Origin: Sporomusaceae bacterium
Lineage (GTDB): Bacteria; Bacillota; Negativicutes; DSM-13327
Assembly: GCA_027492445.1 (NCBI GenBank)
Contig: JAPUES010000105.1
Span: 1 to 14,324 of the forward strand
DNA: 14,324 nt
Direction of reading: 5' to 3'
The position numbers and the translations under genes are program-made. The stretch's first letter is position 1; each line of letters starts with the position of its first letter. Below are positions 1 to 6,808 of this stretch, one piece after another. The notes below the pieces were generated by a model, which was given only the letters and a program-made list of their open reading frames with translations, searched no databases and was not told the DNA's origin.

Positions 1-53
1 TACGGTGGTGTGAGAGGACGCTAAATAAAATAATTATTTAGCTCCTACTCGAT
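1..53 (+). mobile_element. 3' end of a group II intron (end of domain V, domain VI)
   Basis: Bases 1-9 (TACGGTGGT) have the form of the 3' strand of a group II intron domain V of the type whose 5' strand reads ACCGCCGTA; that strand would lie to the left of the window. Bases 7-58 fold into a domain VI-like hairpin: GGTG 7-10 with CACC 55-58 (optional), GAG 12-14 with CTC 48-50, AGGA 15-18 with TCCT 43-46, and GCTAAATAA 20-28 with TTATTTAGC 34-42, with a 5-base loop. A47 is left bulged, as expected for the branch-point adenosine, and the expected AY intron end falls 6-7 bases later (GAT at 51-53). The motifs GTGTGAGAGGACG and CTCCTACTCGAT are ones I recall from the tails of bacterial group II introns. 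The intron-encoded reverse transcriptase, if there is one, would be upstream. The exact splice site is inferred. An ordinary structured leader is the alternative. Confidence 0.72.
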
Positions 54-106
54 TCACCAATTAGAATGACGTTTAATACTATATTAGCAGTGAAGGTGGT
101 GAAGCT

Positions 107-1117
107 ATGTGGATGGTATTGCCGGCGATATGTTTAGCGATGGTACATATTTCAGGGAATAATGTTGCTATCATTCCAGATATGTCAGAGCAGCTCGGGA
201 ATGATATATATATAACGATTATCTTAAGTTACATGATACTTGGGATGTTTATTTCAGTGATTACGGCTTGGATTGGTGTGAAAACAGAGCAAGACATTGT
301 TGCTATTTCTAGCTCTTTATATGGAAAGAAGGGGAAGACAATCTTAGCAATAACCTTGTTAGCCGTAAGTATTCCTGCGAGTGCTTTGACGGGAGGATAT
401 TATGGAGGTGAAATCTTGCATCTATTTACAGGGATACCACACTGGGGGGGAGCATTACTTTGCCTACTGTTTTTTTCTTTATTGGCAGGTGGTTATCAGC
501 AGGAAGTATTAAAAATATCTAATTATATTGGACTGCTCTTGGTGCCAATACTGATTCCCTTATTGCTATTTTATGACTTTCAAGTTCCATGTATTAGCTT
601 TGAGTGGAATCAGGTGAATTGGATTTTAGTATTAGGATTGACTAGCTATAATGCCGGAGGATTGTGGTCTGCTTTAGCAGTTGAGACCGGAACATGCTTA
701 GCACAGAAAGGGAATAAGGCTATAGTGGTAGTGGTTTTGGCAAAATTAATCGAAGGAATGTTTACCTTATATGTAGCTTATATTGTTTTACTACTTGGTG
801 CACAGGGGCCGCTAACATTGGCAGATGCGGTTAGTAAGACGTATGGGGAAAGGATAGGGAATTTTTTTTACTTTATATTATTTTGCACTTTTGTTAATGT
901 TATGGCGCCAGCCATGCTAGTGAATGGGAGACAAGTAAGTAGCTTAACGGGCTTATCTTTTTGGATTTCTCTTGGGATGGCAGCGTTTTTTATCTATATC
1001 ATGAGTCTTATTGATGTAATGCAAATCCTAATGATAATGGGCTATGCAGGTTTATTTTTAATAATATTTATTATGTATACGGCCTATTTAATACATAAAT
1101 ATAGGATAAATAAGTAA
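107..1117 (+). CDS. APC-superfamily membrane transporter, YkvI-like
   Basis: A polytopic inner-membrane protein of 336 residues, almost entirely hydrophobic, with about 9-10 membrane segments. The first spans roughly residues 2-20, so there is almost no cytoplasmic N-terminus. The segment near residues 176-182 (GLTSYNAGG) and the region after it resemble the YkvI family of LeuT/APC-fold proteins, whose usual length is about 340-360, so the gene looks close to complete. The substrate cannot be read from the sequence. ATG 107 is chosen because AAGGTGG (93-99) sits 7 bases upstream and the frame is closed by a stop at 74-76. It lies about 50 bases downstream of the inferred group II intron end, so the intron appears to be intergenic or to have cut the promoter region rather than this frame. 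A GerAB-like spore permease is a less likely alternative. Confidence 0.6.
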   Translation: MWMVLPAICLAMVHISGNNVAIIPDMSEQLGNDIYITIILSYMILGMFISVITAWIGVKTEQDIVAISSSLYGKKGKTILAITLLAVSIPASALTGGYYGGEILHLFTGIPHWGGALLCLLFFSLLAGGYQQEVLKISNYIGLLLVPILIPLLLFYDFQVPCISFEWNQVNWILVLGLTSYNAGGLWSALAVETGTCLAQKGNKAIVVVVLAKLIEGMFTLYVAYIVLLLGAQGPLTLADAVSKTYGERIGNFFYFILFCTFVNVMAPAMLVNGRQVSSLTGLSFWISLGMAAFFIYIMSLIDVMQILMIMGYAGLFLIIFIMYTAYLIHKYRINK

Positions 1118-1162
1118 TAATGATAGTACAAGATGGTATTTCGAAATAAGTGAGAAAAACAC

Positions 1163-1627
1163 ATGGTAATAATAAAATTTATAATACTTCTATTGATGTT
1201 TATTGGTTTATTATGTACTTTAGCGCCGCGCCTCTATGGAACGGTAATTATTTTATTAGCAGGCCTTCTATATGTAGTGTATCTTGATGTGCAGGAATTG
1301 CAGTTGTGGTTGATAGGTGTATTCACATTGACAGTAATTGCTGAACTTGGGTCAATAGGACTAAGAAGTTTCCTAACTAGGAAGAAAAAAATATCAAGAA
1401 TGTATAGTATTGATACTTCCGTATGTAATTTAGCAGGCATTATTGTGATGGATGCATTTTTAGGTTGTTTCTTAGGCACAACAATTTGGGGGCTATTGGT
1501 AAGTAAAAATTTACTTCCCGATATAGATGACATGAGGCAGATAGTAACACGACTCCTTTTCATCGCCATGCTACGGTCAACTTGTGGAGTTGTTATGATT
1601 GGTTTAATTATAGCCTATACCATGTAA
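1163..1627 (+). CDS. DUF456-like small integral membrane protein
   Basis: A 154-residue protein with four or so hydrophobic stretches (about residues 4-38, 48-70, 86-114 and 130-153). A positively charged loop (TRKKK, about 72-76) follows the second stretch. The opening pattern, GLLCTLAP followed by YGTVIILLAGLLYVV, matches the way DUF456 proteins start (short helix, proline-glycine turn, long second helix). Their biochemical role is not known. The start at ATG 1163 has only a weak purine-rich ribosome site (AAGTGAG, about 10 bases upstream), 45 bases after the permease gene, so the two are probably co-transcribed. An alternative reading of the region past 1582 as the start of the next gene is rejected, because that gene has its own strong site at 1696. 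Confidence 0.55.
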   Translation: MVIIKFIILLLMFIGLLCTLAPRLYGTVIILLAGLLYVVYLDVQELQLWLIGVFTLTVIAELGSIGLRSFLTRKKKISRMYSIDTSVCNLAGIIVMDAFLGCFLGTTIWGLLVSKNLLPDIDDMRQIVTRLLFIAMLRSTCGVVMIGLIIAYTM

Positions 1628-1695
1628 AGTTTCCTAAATATCCTCCGTATCTTCGGTATTTAAGTCAATTGAATGGGTACAATAAGAAAAACAAC

Positions 1696-1705
1696 GGAGG
1701 GGGAG
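1696..1705 (+). promoter_or_regulatory. Strong ribosome binding site that fixes a GTG start
   Basis: GGAGGGGGAG lies 10 bases (from GGAGG) before GTG 1711. It sets the start of the ATPase gene at 1711 rather than at the in-frame ATG at 1582, which lies inside the preceding membrane-protein gene and would add 43 residues unlike any chelatase N-terminus. Confidence 0.8.
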
Positions 1706-1710
1706 TTCTT

Positions 1711-3057
1711 GTGAAACCTTATGACCAACTCATACGACATGCTGGAAATAAAGATTTATTTAAAGCCATTGAAATGTCTATCGCTGGCTTATTTAATAAT
1801 GTACCGCTACATATTCATGCGGAAGGAGTACGTGGCACGGGTAAAACTACCATTATGCGATCTGTAAAAGAAATGCTGCCTCCTATCCTTCGTATTAAAA
1901 ATTGTATTTATAATTGCCATCCTGAGGCGCCCCATTGCCCAGAACATCAAAAATTATCTCCTCAGGAGATTATGGAGATTGGAACGGAATTTGTTCCCTG
2001 TCCATTTTTAGAAATTTCTCACGCCGCCAAAGTTGGTACTGTAGTTGGTAGTGTTGATTTAGGTAAGCTTACCAATCGAGGAGAGGTAAGAGCCGCTCTG
2101 TTACCAGGTACAATTCCTAAGGCCCATCGCGGGATTATTTTTATTGATGAAATTAACCGCTTAGCAGATACTTCTCCAGAGCTTGCGGATGTACTGCTAG
2201 ATGCAATGGGAACCAAGCCTGGTCACATACAAATTGAAGAAACTGGTTTACCAACCGTAGGCTTTCCAGTATCCGTTACTATTTGGGCAGCTTCCAATCC
2301 TGATGAAGAACCAGGCGCCTTACAGCTTATCCGCAAGCAATTATCAGATCGATTTGATTTTGGTGTTGCAATGAGGCGTCCAAACGATTATAAATCGGTT
2401 GTTACTATCTTAGAGCAACGTAATCATAAGCAAGCTAAGATATGTAAAGAAGAAAGTCATAGATTAGTCAATAGTTTAAATAACATAATAATTGAAGGTC
2501 ATATTCGTAGCATTATTGCTAAAATCTATGTAGATTTTAGGTTGGAAAGTCTACGTAGTATTGAAACTATGGAAATCGCTGGGAGTTTGTCCGCTTTGAT
2601 TGCTGGTCGTGAACAGGTTGAAGTGACAGATCTTATTAATATTGTCCCCTTAGCATTAAGTCATCGAACGGATAAAGGAACCATTGTTGCCATTGTAAAG
2701 TATCTAGAACAGTTACAGAATAGCTCATGGAGTGTAGAAAGTATAAATAACAGTCTGCCCATACAGGAAATGATACAAGAAGTACCAATTGATGAAGAGT
2801 GTGAAAAAATAGCTTGGTGGCGAAAAATGATTGCTAACTTATGTAGTAAAATGAATATACTAAATAAGATTAAACCTTCGACGGGTTATCAAGGACGGGG
2901 ACGGGAGGGGGATGTAATGTCTGCTGGTAACATGAAATTAGGGGATCCAGGTAAAACAGAATTTATTGCACCACCTAGAAAAGCAGTAGGCATGCGAGAA
3001 ATACCTGTTGAAGAATTTATTAACCATGAGGATGGAACATCCAATGGACAAGAATGA
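1711..3057 (+). CDS. AAA+ ATPase of the magnesium-chelatase I (ChlI/BchI) type
   Basis: A 448-residue cytoplasmic ATPase. Walker A is GVRGTGKT (residues 39-46), Walker B is GIIFIDE (141-147) and sensor 1 is in AASNPDE (194-200), with Arg209/Arg215 in the region where an arginine finger is expected. The insert after Walker B and the motif LPGTIPKAHRGIIFIDEINR are characteristic of the ChlI/BchI branch of AAA+ proteins, which form hexameric rings and power metal insertion or related remodelling together with a VWA partner. Between Walker A and B there is a Cys/His cluster, C65-x3-C69-x6-C76-x2-H79, possibly a metal site. The C-terminal ~80 residues form a glycine- and proline-bearing tail of unknown role. 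The gene overlaps the VWA gene by 14 bases, which implies coupled translation and a shared complex. The true substrate is unknown: no ChlH/CobN-like subunit is nearby. Confidence 0.85.
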   Translation: MKPYDQLIRHAGNKDLFKAIEMSIAGLFNNVPLHIHAEGVRGTGKTTIMRSVKEMLPPILRIKNCIYNCHPEAPHCPEHQKLSPQEIMEIGTEFVPCPFLEISHAAKVGTVVGSVDLGKLTNRGEVRAALLPGTIPKAHRGIIFIDEINRLADTSPELADVLLDAMGTKPGHIQIEETGLPTVGFPVSVTIWAASNPDEEPGALQLIRKQLSDRFDFGVAMRRPNDYKSVVTILEQRNHKQAKICKEESHRLVNSLNNIIIEGHIRSIIAKIYVDFRLESLRSIETMEIAGSLSALIAGREQVEVTDLINIVPLALSHRTDKGTIVAIVKYLEQLQNSSWSVESINNSLPIQEMIQEVPIDEECEKIAWWRKMIANLCSKMNILNKIKPSTGYQGRGREGDVMSAGNMKLGDPGKTEFIAPPRKAVGMREIPVEEFINHEDGTSNGQE

Positions 3058-4738
3058 TCATTTCCTCTACGACCCTAATTATTTTGCTAAAATACAACTG
3101 GTAGCCCAAGAGCTAGAGGATATTATCAAAAATGATATGGGGGTTCGTTTGGGACAAAGTAGTGTATGCAGTCAAAAGATGCATACCTTTTATCCTAAGA
3201 AACCAGAAGAAGTAAAGATATTGCAAGATATTGACGCTGGGCAAACCTTTTATCACCGCAAGGAAGTAGGAAGCATATATCATATTGATGTATTTCATGA
3301 GTGTGGTTTGGTGGATCATCGTATCGCGGCACAAAAAGTATATACAGCTGTAGAATGCTATAATCTTCATTACAGTCAGTATATTGAAAGAGGTAATAGT
3401 ACTTATGTTGATGTAAATTATTTTGATATTCAAACGGGTACTGGCGGTGGTCGTATTACAGGTAGCTTAAATTATGGCAAAAAGATGTCCCTGCGGAAAG
3501 GACATACTAATCATGTTCACGTTGCCATGTCTCTCCCTGAAAATCATTTGGCATCCATAATGTATGTTATTATGGCAGTGGAAAGTGCAATCATAGCTTG
3601 CAAGTTAGAACTTAGACGCAATGAAAAAATTGAGAATGTAAAAGGTAGTAGTAGGGTGAAGATGGATTTATCAGCCTATGCTGACAAATCCGACTCTTTG
3701 CTACAAAGAAATCACAGTACCATGATTCCTGAACCTTACCAGAAAAATCAAGATACCATGGATTTAATGGAAAATTTCGATACTGCTCAAGAATTAAAAG
3801 AATTTTTAGCTGCCATCGATAATAATCATAATTCTAAGCCCCACGGCGGTGTTAATAGTCGTCGTGCCGTAGAATGCTTAGTGAAAAAAGGTATTATTGA
3901 ACTAAATGGTAATTCTGCAACACTAACTAAGTATGGTAAACAATTCAAAAATTACTTGGAAAAACACTTGCCCGAAATTGAAACCCATTTGCGCCAAGTT
4001 GTGCGGGATGCAAAATACTTATTTACCCAAAATGGTAAGAGTAAAGCATTGCAAAATAAGGTAGGGTGGCACATTGGAGAAAAACTCATGCATCATATCA
4101 AGGCAAGTCATGAGCATGGACAACTTGCCATTTCTGAAACCGTACATGCTGTAGCGCAAAGAATGGCTGAGACAGGAGAAACCGAATTCAATATTACCGC
4201 TACGGATATAAGATATTCTGTTAATCCTAAGAAAAGAAAAATTGAATTTTGTGTAATGATTGATGCTAGTTCTAGTATGGAAGGCCAGCGGATACGTGCA
4301 GCTAAACGATTGGCTAGATTTTTATTCTTTTCAACAGCCGATCCCATCAGCGTTCTTGTCTTTCAAGAAAATAAGGCATGGGTTCAAGTGCCTTTTACTC
4401 GTGACCTAAGTTCCTTAGAAGATGGTCTGGAAAAAATTAAAGCCTCGGGAGAGACTCCATTGGCCTTAGGATTAACAGCCTGTTTAGAATATCTTACAAA
4501 AGAAAAAGTACGTAATCCGTTAATTATATTAATTACAGATGGGGTACCTACCTTAGGAATTATGACCAGTGATCCTGTACATGATGCGTTACAAGTGGCG
4601 AAAAAAATCAAAGGAAAACACTATGGTTTTACATGCATCGGTCTTAAGCCACATTTGGATTATTTGAAACAGTTATCGAATATTGCTGGTGGCAGTATTT
4701 ATGCAGTAGATGAGTTAGAGAAAGCAGGGATGTGTTAA
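3044..4738 (+). CDS. VWA-domain protein, ChlD-like C-terminus with an unrecognised N-terminal region
   Basis: A 564-residue soluble protein from ATG 3044. The C-terminal part is a von Willebrand A domain with a complete metal-ion-dependent adhesion site: DASSS (407-411), Thr471 in GETPLALGL and Asp499 in ITDG. The stretch before it (about 345-406) resembles the linker that precedes the VWA domain in ChlD/BchD. Unlike ChlD, there is no AAA module. Residues 1-~340 contain a glycine-rich motif, TGTGGGRITG (131-140), histidine-bearing segments and a small helical block near 255-310, and I recognise no family in them. Start candidates are TTG 3008, ATG 3026, ATG 3032 and ATG 3044. The last is preferred because GAGGATGG (3028-3035) precedes it. 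It overlaps the ATPase gene and is its obvious partner; the VWA domain would dock on the AAA+ ring. Confidence 0.82.
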   Translation: MDKNDHFLYDPNYFAKIQLVAQELEDIIKNDMGVRLGQSSVCSQKMHTFYPKKPEEVKILQDIDAGQTFYHRKEVGSIYHIDVFHECGLVDHRIAAQKVYTAVECYNLHYSQYIERGNSTYVDVNYFDIQTGTGGGRITGSLNYGKKMSLRKGHTNHVHVAMSLPENHLASIMYVIMAVESAIIACKLELRRNEKIENVKGSSRVKMDLSAYADKSDSLLQRNHSTMIPEPYQKNQDTMDLMENFDTAQELKEFLAAIDNNHNSKPHGGVNSRRAVECLVKKGIIELNGNSATLTKYGKQFKNYLEKHLPEIETHLRQVVRDAKYLFTQNGKSKALQNKVGWHIGEKLMHHIKASHEHGQLAISETVHAVAQRMAETGETEFNITATDIRYSVNPKKRKIEFCVMIDASSSMEGQRIRAAKRLARFLFFSTADPISVLVFQENKAWVQVPFTRDLSSLEDGLEKIKASGETPLALGLTACLEYLTKEKVRNPLIILITDGVPTLGIMTSDPVHDALQVAKKIKGKHYGFTCIGLKPHLDYLKQLSNIAGGSIYAVDELEKAGMC

Positions 4739-4800
4739 AAGAAGGTAAAAGACAACCTTACTTTAATACAGCCCTTTTTTTGTAGATTTATAAGAGGATT

Positions 4801-4830
4801 ATGACCTGTCATCCGAGAATATTGTATACT
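4801..4830 (+). promoter_or_regulatory. Candidate sigma-A promoter for recJ
   Basis: ATGACC (4801-4806, 4 of 6 bases of TTGACA) and TATACT (4825-4830, 5 of 6 bases of TATAAT) are 18 bases apart. It sits in the 213-base spacer between the VWA gene and recJ, after a T-rich run at 4774-4781. The transcript would have a leader of about 115 bases. Both boxes are ordinary in an A+T-rich genome, so this is tentative. Confidence 0.35.
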
Positions 4831-4880
4831 ATAAAACAATTGAACTTGAAGAGCCACCAAATTGAAAGGAAAAGCTACTG

Positions 4881-4955
4881 ATGGGATCTAAAACAGAGCT
4901 CTGCATAACACATAATATGCAGAAACTCTGTTTATATTTACGTAGCAGAATATGA
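4881..4955 (+). CDS. Possible 24-codon leader ORF overlapping recJ
   Basis: ATG 4881 is preceded by AAAGGA (4865-4870, 10 bases upstream) and opens a frame of 24 codons ending in TGA at 4953-4955. That stop overlaps the recJ start in an ATGA arrangement (ATG 4952). recJ has no recognisable SD of its own, so reading through this short frame could deliver ribosomes to recJ. The peptide has no run of one amino acid, so classical amino-acid attenuation is not suggested. The frame contains the inverted repeat at 4891-4933. It may be fortuitous. Confidence 0.35.
   Translation: MGSKTELCITHNMQKLCLYLRSRI
4891..4933 (+). terminator. Strong inverted repeat just before recJ (terminator or attenuator-like)
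   Basis: Two nested perfect arms, AAACAGAG 4891-4898 with CTCTGTTT 4926-4933 and TCTGCATA 4900-4907 with TATGCAGA 4916-4923, make a 16-pair stem with a small internal bulge (C4899 opposite AA) and an 8-base loop. A U-rich stretch follows (TTTATATTTA, overlapping the stem end). It lies 18 bases ahead of recJ, inside the leader, so it could end transcripts from the VWA gene or act as a leader attenuator. The stem is A+T-rich, and termination strength cannot be judged by eye. Confidence 0.5.
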
Positions 4956-6571
4956 TGCTGACACCATTTCAAAGAGAATTTTTACGAAAACGCGGCATTC
5001 CAGAGTTGGAAATGGAAAGCTTTATTAGCGCAAATGTTGCTTCGTTACAGGAACCTACCTTGATGAAGGGGATTGAACAAGCAGTCATTATTATTGAAGA
5101 GGCGATTAAAAATCAAGAGCGAATTTGTATTGTGGGAGATTTTGATGCAGATGGCATTACTTCTACCGCAATTATGCTCATGGCTTTAATCGAATTAGGG
5201 GCCGAAAAGGTATCTTGGTATATTAATAGCCGTTTTGACCTAGGATATGGTTTTCAAATTGGTACTATGGATGAAATATTAGTAGAAGGACCTGTTGATT
5301 TAATTATAACGGTGGACAATGGAATTAGCTCTTTAGAAGCCGTAAAGAAAGCAAAAGAACAAGGGATAAAGGTGATTATTACGGATCATCATGAACCAGG
5401 CAGTGAACTGCCTGTAGCAGATGTCATTATCAATCCCAAACAGTCCGATTGCTACTACCCTGATCAAAACTTAGCAGGAGTCGGTGTGGCGTTTAAGTTA
5501 ATACAGCAGCTTTTTCATCGCCAAGACCTAGATCGACGCCCTTTACTATATTTAGACTTAGTTGCAATTGGTACAGTGGCCGATGTTATGACGCTAGTCG
5601 GTGAAAATCGAGTCATTGTAAAAAATGGTCTAAAGCTTATTAATTGGAAGAATGCTCGCCCTGGTATAAAGGCCATCCGTAAAGTTTTTAGCATTCATGG
5701 TGAGATTACCACCTATCATCTTGGCTTTATTTATGGACCAGCTTTAAATGCCCAAGGACGAATCCAAGGCATTCCAAGTATGGCTATTGAACTGTTAACA
5801 ACAAAAGATGCAGTACGTGCTGAAAACATTGCGACTACCTTATTTGAGATCAATCGAGAACGCCAGCAAATTACCCGGACGCAAGTCGACGAGGCCTTAG
5901 AAACAATCGGCTCCACGACAAAGAAGTTTATTGTTTATTATGAAGCTGAGCTGCATGAAGGAATCGTAGGTCTAATTGCAGGGCGCGTAAAGGAAAAGTA
6001 TAGTGTTCCCACTCTTATTCTAACCGCAGATAAGGAAGAGGGGTTGGCAAAAGGCTCGGCGCGGTCTATCCCTGGGTTTAATATAAAGAAACACTTAATA
6101 GACGATTGTCACGACCTTCTCGTAAGGGGAGGGGGCCATGCAATGGCGGCAGGGGTGACTGTGAAAATTGAAGATATTCCTCGTTTACAAGAACGTTTAG
6201 AAGAGATTGCAAACACCTATGATGAAGAAATTTTTCAGCCAGATAGGGAAGTGGATTTTTTATTTGCGGCGCAGGATATTACCTTAGACTTAGTCAATGA
6301 AATACAGGAATTAGCACCTTTTGGCGCAGGATTTTTGGCACCAACCTTTAAGTTAAAAGAATTTAAGGTGGAAAAAGCAGTATACATGGGTAATAACAAA
6401 CAGCATTTAAAATTGATTGGCGAAAAAGGCCTAGAGGTAATGGCTTTCGGTCAGGCTGAAGCCTATCGTGCTAGTGGTGAACCTTTAATGATTCATCCTA
6501 TTGGCCGTCCGAATCAAAATGAATGGTTAGGCAAGACAACCATTCAGTTTACCGTAAAAGGTGAACTTTAA
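4952..6571 (+). CDS. recJ: Single-stranded-DNA-specific 5'-3' exonuclease RecJ
   Basis: RecJ degrades single-stranded DNA 5' to 3' in recombinational repair (RecF pathway) and in mismatch and base-excision repair, using Mn or Mg at a DHH active site. The 539 residues show motif I VGDFDADG (Asp63, Asp65, Asp67), motif II VDNG (121-124), the DHH motif at Asp145-His146-His147, a later DHHA1 domain with GGGHAMAAG, and a C-terminal OB-like segment (FKVEKAVYMGNNKQHLKLIG). It is complete but compact: many RecJ proteins are 560-800 residues with an extra C-terminal domain. ATG 4952 is the first possible start, since TAG at 4943 closes the frame, and a second ATG follows directly. No SD is visible, which fits coupled translation from the short leader frame. 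A strong hairpin terminator follows. Confidence 0.95.
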   Translation: MMLTPFQREFLRKRGIPELEMESFISANVASLQEPTLMKGIEQAVIIIEEAIKNQERICIVGDFDADGITSTAIMLMALIELGAEKVSWYINSRFDLGYGFQIGTMDEILVEGPVDLIITVDNGISSLEAVKKAKEQGIKVIITDHHEPGSELPVADVIINPKQSDCYYPDQNLAGVGVAFKLIQQLFHRQDLDRRPLLYLDLVAIGTVADVMTLVGENRVIVKNGLKLINWKNARPGIKAIRKVFSIHGEITTYHLGFIYGPALNAQGRIQGIPSMAIELLTTKDAVRAENIATTLFEINRERQQITRTQVDEALETIGSTTKKFIVYYEAELHEGIVGLIAGRVKEKYSVPTLILTADKEEGLAKGSARSIPGFNIKKHLIDDCHDLLVRGGGHAMAAGVTVKIEDIPRLQERLEEIANTYDEEIFQPDREVDFLFAAQDITLDLVNEIQELAPFGAGFLAPTFKLKEFKVEKAVYMGNNKQHLKLIGEKGLEVMAFGQAEAYRASGEPLMIHPIGRPNQNEWLGKTTIQFTVKGEL

Positions 6572-6608
6572 ACAGTAAGCAGGATAAGCATTTTGAAGCT
6601 GAGTAACA

Positions 6609-6653
6609 AAAGTGTAAAGGCTTCCGCAAAAAAGTCGGAGGCCTTTACACTTT
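6609..6653 (+). terminator. Long stem-loop terminator after recJ
   Basis: Bases 6609-6626 pair with 6636-6653 over 18 pairs (one G-U) around a 9-base A-rich loop. The upper stem is G+C-rich (GGCTTCCG/CGGAGGCC). The T tract after it is short (TTTGT), so its strength as an intrinsic terminator is uncertain, but its position 37 bases after the recJ stop makes termination the natural reading. Confidence 0.75.
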
Positions 6654-6717
6654 GTAAACTTGATTTCCTTGCTTTTTAGACAATAAATGTTTATGATAAT
6701 GAGTGATAATAGATATT

Positions 6718-6746
6718 ATGACGTTTTTTCTGGTGAGGGCTACTAT
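6718..6746 (+). promoter_or_regulatory. Tentative promoter for apt
   Basis: ATGACG (6718-6723) and TACTAT (6741-6746) are separated by 17 bases, each matching 4 of 6 consensus positions. A transcription start here lies beyond the recJ terminator and about 55 bases ahead of apt. The -10 element lies inside the perfect repeat GGCTACtatagGTAGCC (6738-6754). Support is weak because neither box is a good match. Confidence 0.3.
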
Positions 6747-6754
6747 AGGTAGCC
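6738..6754 (+). repeat. Perfect 6+6 inverted repeat upstream of apt
   Basis: GGCTAC (6738-6743) and GTAGCC (6749-6754) flank a 5-base spacer. As RNA it would be a small G+C-rich hairpin in an A+T-rich leader; as DNA it could be an operator over the tentative -10 box. A second, imperfect repeat, TTATCATTtgcAATGAGAA (6756-6774, 7 of 8 positions paired), follows at once. Confidence 0.5.
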
Positions 6755-6808
6755 GTTATCATTTGCAATGAGAATATAAATGCTATTTAAATTTAGGAGG
6801 TATTCATT

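Noticed and set aside
40..59. tRNA 3' end (TCGATTC followed by CACCA)
   Set aside because: The bases before it do not form a T arm or acceptor stem; the hairpin pairing and the bulged A fit group II intron domain VI far better.
1582..1710. 43-residue N-terminal extension of the ATPase from ATG 1582
   Set aside because: It overlaps the end of the DUF456 gene, has no ribosome site, and a strong site stands right before GTG 1711.
4742..4781. Intrinsic terminator after the VWA gene (AAGGT/ACCTT plus T-run at 4774-4781)
   Set aside because: The stem is only five pairs and is separated from the T-run by 14 bases; the repeat at 4891-4933 is a better candidate.
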